This document shows positions 61,642 to 64,000 of a DNA stretch of 64,000 bases, piece after piece. A program made the position numbers and the translations under genes. Source of the stretch: DASQPA01 sp963756455 (GTDB lineage Bacteria > Acidobacteriota > Thermoanaerobaculia > Multivoradales > UBA5704); contig CAVWNC010000003.1 of the NCBI GenBank assembly GCA_963756455.1, positions 2,914,001 through 2,978,000 of the forward strand. Direction: 5' to 3'. The notes beneath the pieces are model-generated. The model did no database searches. It was not told where the DNA came from and saw nothing but the letters and a program-made list of their open reading frames with translations. Positions within the stretch are counted from its first letter, which is position 1; each line of letters starts with the position of its first letter.

Positions 61642-64000
61642 TCACAGCTCCCCCTCTTCGCGCTCCGCCTGTCGGCCGGACGGAGCGGGGGAGGCGCTCC
61701 GGGCCTTCAGCAGGTCGTTCCGGGTCCGCCGGGTCACCGTGATAGCCTCGGCGAGGCCGGCGATCGTGGGCTCGCCGAAGAAGGTGGCGAGGGAGACCTC
61801 CACCTCGAAGGCCGCGCGCACCCGGGAGATGAGGACGGTGGCGAGGAGAGAGTGGCCGCCCAGGGCGAAGAAGCTCTCGTCGACTCCCACCCGCTCGACC
61901 TTGAGCAGCTCGGCCCAGATCGCTGCCAGCCGCGTCTCGATTCCGTTGCGCGGCGCGAGAGGCTCTCCGCGGGCGGCGACCCACGATGCACCGGGAGGCG
62001 GCAGGGCCTTCCGGTCGACCTTGCCGTTGGGATTGAGCGGCAGGGCCGGGAGGATCACGAGGCCGGTGGGCACCATATAGTCGGGCAAGCGCTCCTCGAG
62101 ATGACGGCGGAGCTCGGTCGAGAGCGCCGCCCAGGCGGCCGGGTCGGGCTGCCGGTAGCCGTAATGGCTCCAGGGGGAGAGCGGCGCCGCCTCCCGCGGC
62201 AGGCCGGGCGAATCCGGCGCGGTCGTCCCGGCCGCCCCGGCCGTCCCGCCGCGGTGAAAGACCACCCGGCAACGCCCTTCCCGGCCGCTGCCCGACCCGT
62301 CCTCGTCGACATCGACGGCGTAGGAGAGCTCCCGGCCCAGCTCCCAGAGGTCTTGCGGTTCGACCGCCCCGGAGAGCGGCGCCTCCTGGCGCAGGAGCTC
62401 CCGAAGCTCTCCCACCGTCGCCGCCGGCGCCAAGCGCGCCAGGAGCTCCGGCACCCGGCTCTCTTCGGCCAGCCGGGCGTTGGGCACCCCGCGGAGCGCC
62501 AGCCGCCGTGGCCGCTCTTCCGCCAGCCGCCGTCGCAATCGGTCCAGGGTGAGCGCCTCGCCCTCCCAGTCGAGCCAGCACTCGTCTTCCGCCTCCGCCG
62601 TCTCCGCCGCCTCCGCCGCCTCCGCCGGCACGCCGCCGATGTCCAGCACCACGTCGTAGCGGAACTGGGTCAGCTCGTTGTGGGCCCGTCCTCCCTTGAG
62701 CTGGATCGAGGCCCGGCGGATCGCCGGCAGAGGGTGCCGGAGGTCGGCGAAGAGCTGCGGCAGGATCGCCAGCTCCTTGTCCCTGCGGAGGCTCGCCTGC
62801 ACCTGGGATTCCAGGTCTCGGAGCGGCAGCGAGGCGGGCGACCGGAAGAGCGCGACCGAGGTGTGGAAGGCCTCGACCAGCGACGCGTTCCGCACCCCGC
62901 CGACGAAGATCCGGCCGCCTGGGGCCACGGCCCGCACCGCCCCGGCGAGCACCTTCACCAGGTACGGGATGCCGGGGAAGTACTGCACCACCTCGTTCAA
63001 GACCACGAGGTCGAAGCTCCCCAGAGGGATCTCCGACAGATCCTCCGCCGAGCGGACGAGGAGCCGTATCTCCGGGAGTGCCGCCTGGAGCTCGGCCGGG
63101 AGCTCGGCCCGCCGCTCCTCCACCTGCCGTGACAGGGCCCGGATCGCCGCCGGCGAGAGGTCCGTCCCCCAGTAGGCCGCGCAGCGCGGCGCGATCCGCC
63201 GCAGCAGGAGGCCGGTGCCGCAGCCGATCTCGAGCACCCGACGCGGTCCGAGCGCCAGGATGCGCTCGACGGTGTCCTCCACGCACTCCAGAACCTCCGC
63301 CTCGGCGAGCGGCTCGCCCGTGTAGCTGCTGATCCACACCCGTGCGCTCACCTCGCGGGGCGCGCCCTCCTCGTCCGCCGGCTCCCCCTGCTGCGCCTGC
63401 TGATAGACGCCGTCGAAGATCTCCCGCCAGGCCGCGACCCGGTCCCCGTCGACCGCCTCCGCATCCGCTTCTTCCGCGGCGCCCCTGGGCACCACGTAGG
63501 CGACGAGTCGGGGGTCGTCCGCCGTGTCCTCGCGGACGAGCGCCACGGCCTGGCGCACCTCTGGATGCGCCGCCAAGGCCGCCTCGATCTCTCCCAGCTC
63601 GATCCGGAAGCCGCGCACCTTGACCTGGTGGTCGATCCGGCCGAGGAAGTCGAAGGAGCCGTCGGGGAGCTGGCGGCCGACGTCGCCGGTGCGGTAGAGC
63701 CGCGCGCCGGGGGGACCGAAGGGGTCGGGGAGGAACGCCTGGGCGGTACGCGCCGGGTCGCCGAAGTAGCCCGGCCCCACTCCCACACCGCCGATCCACA
63801 GCTCGCCGGGGACCCCGATCGGCAGCGGCGGCAGCGGCTCGAGGCCGCGGCCCAACACGTGGAGCCGCATGTTCATCACCGGCCGCCCGATGGGGACGCG
63901 CGCCGGCCCCGCTCCCGGCTCCGGCCAGGCGCGGATCGCCTCGTGGGTCATGTCGTCCGAGCACTCGGTCGCGCCGTAGGGGTTGACGAGCGGGATCGCC
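61642..64000 (-). CDS. NRPS A-MT-PCP (5' part outside window)
   Basis: The 3' end of an NRPS, first gene seen in the operon. It opens inside an adenylation domain (NPYGATECSDD, motif A5), then core RTGDVGRQLPDG and RIDHQVKVRGFRIELGEIE. A methyltransferase (SAM motif VLEIGCGTGLL) is inserted between A8 and A10, the place of embedded methyltransferases; N-methylation is usual there. The A domain closes with NGKVDRKAL. PCP Ser is in LGGHSLLA. The C-terminal tail is short and charged. With part of the A domain missing, the substrate cannot be predicted; visible code positions are Pro322, Asp330 and Asp331. The stop is 34 nt before the next start. Confidence 0.9.
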   Translation of the reverse strand, partial: AIPLVNPYGATECSDDMTHEAIRAWPEPGAGPARVPIGRPVMNMRLHVLGRGLEPLPPLPIGVPGELWIGGVGVGPGYFGDPARTAQAFLPDPFGPPGARLYRTGDVGRQLPDGSFDFLGRIDHQVKVRGFRIELGEIEAALAAHPEVRQAVALVREDTADDPRLVAYVVPRGAAEEADAEAVDGDRVAAWREIFDGVYQQAQQGEPADEEGAPREVSARVWISSYTGEPLAEAEVLECVEDTVERILALGPRRVLEIGCGTGLLLRRIAPRCAAYWGTDLSPAAIRALSRQVEERRAELPAELQAALPEIRLLVRSAEDLSEIPLGSFDLVVLNEVVQYFPGIPYLVKVLAGAVRAVAPGGRIFVGGVRNASLVEAFHTSVALFRSPASLPLRDLESQVQASLRRDKELAILPQLFADLRHPLPAIRRASIQLKGGRAHNELTQFRYDVVLDIGGVPAEAAEAAETAEAEDECWLDWEGEALTLDRLRRRLAEERPRRLALRGVPNARLAEESRVPELLARLAPAATVGELRELLRQEAPLSGAVEPQDLWELGRELSYAVDVDEDGSGSGREGRCRVVFHRGGTAGAAGTTAPDSPGLPREAAPLSPWSHYGYRQPDPAAWAALSTELRRHLEERLPDYMVPTGLVILPALPLNPNGKVDRKALPPPGASWVAARGEPLAPRNGIETRLAAIWAELLKVERVGVDESFFALGGHSLLATVLISRVRAAFEVEVSLATFFGEPTIAGLAEAITVTRRTRNDLLKARSASPAPSGRQAEREEGEL

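Overview
This is a GC-rich stretch of bacterial chromosome. I infer Acidobacteriota: it carries a VWFA-related Acidobacterial-domain protein (8085-9764) and an ADOP-type duplicated FtsX permease (49106-51550), both typical of that phylum. There is no rRNA or tRNA gene to confirm the placement.

Layout. Positions 1-12000 are chromosomal genes: the start of an EF-G-like GTPase, a transmembrane Ser/Thr kinase, an active/inactive M16 peptidase pair, lexA, a small secreted protein, the VWFA protein and a secreted reprolysin-like protease. A stand-alone type II thioesterase (12097-12855) ends inside a short inverted-repeat element. Next comes a four-gene transposon (zinc-ribbon DUF6431-like protein, DDE transposase, ExeA-type ATPase, small protein; 13312-16343) with a 21-bp repeat array beyond it. 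Positions 17177-28225 hold a multicopper oxidase with a His/Met-rich NTF2-like partner, an M1-type peptidase, a VapBC module, a hybrid histidine kinase, a secreted protein and a metallophosphoesterase. Positions 28226-29883 are a scarred zone with a 21-bp minisatellite, a second toxin-antitoxin module, an antitoxin remnant and a duplicated piece of the neighbouring ATP-grasp gene.

From 31185 leftward to 29884, and rightward to the window end, every gene is on the minus strand with overlapping or nearly touching stops and starts. This is one NRPS-PKS operon of more than 34 kb, open at the right edge. In transcription order it reads: NRPS A-MT-PCP (partial); NRPS C-A-PCP-C-A-PCP-TE; periplasmic penicillin-acylase-like (S45) hydrolase; ADOP permease; MFS exporter; hybrid ACP-C-A-PCP-KS-AT-KR-DH-ACP; PKS KS-AT-KR-ACP; argininosuccinate-lyase homologue; cysteine-synthase-like PLP enzyme; ATP-grasp ligase. 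Specificity-code residues read by eye suggest Gly for the hybrid and Val/Ile then Ser for the C-A-PCP-C-A-PCP-TE protein. The hybrid gene has a one-base frameshift in a G6 run inside its KS domain.

How it may work (inference): an acyl starter on the hybrid's N-terminal ACP is joined to glycine, extended twice with malonate and passed to NRPS modules. The product is released by the TE, exported, and may be deacylated by the S45 enzyme in a PvdQ-like prodrug step. The lyase/PLP/ATP-grasp trio may make a diamino-acid building block or tailor the product. The type II thioesterase about 17 kb away may be a displaced member of the pathway.
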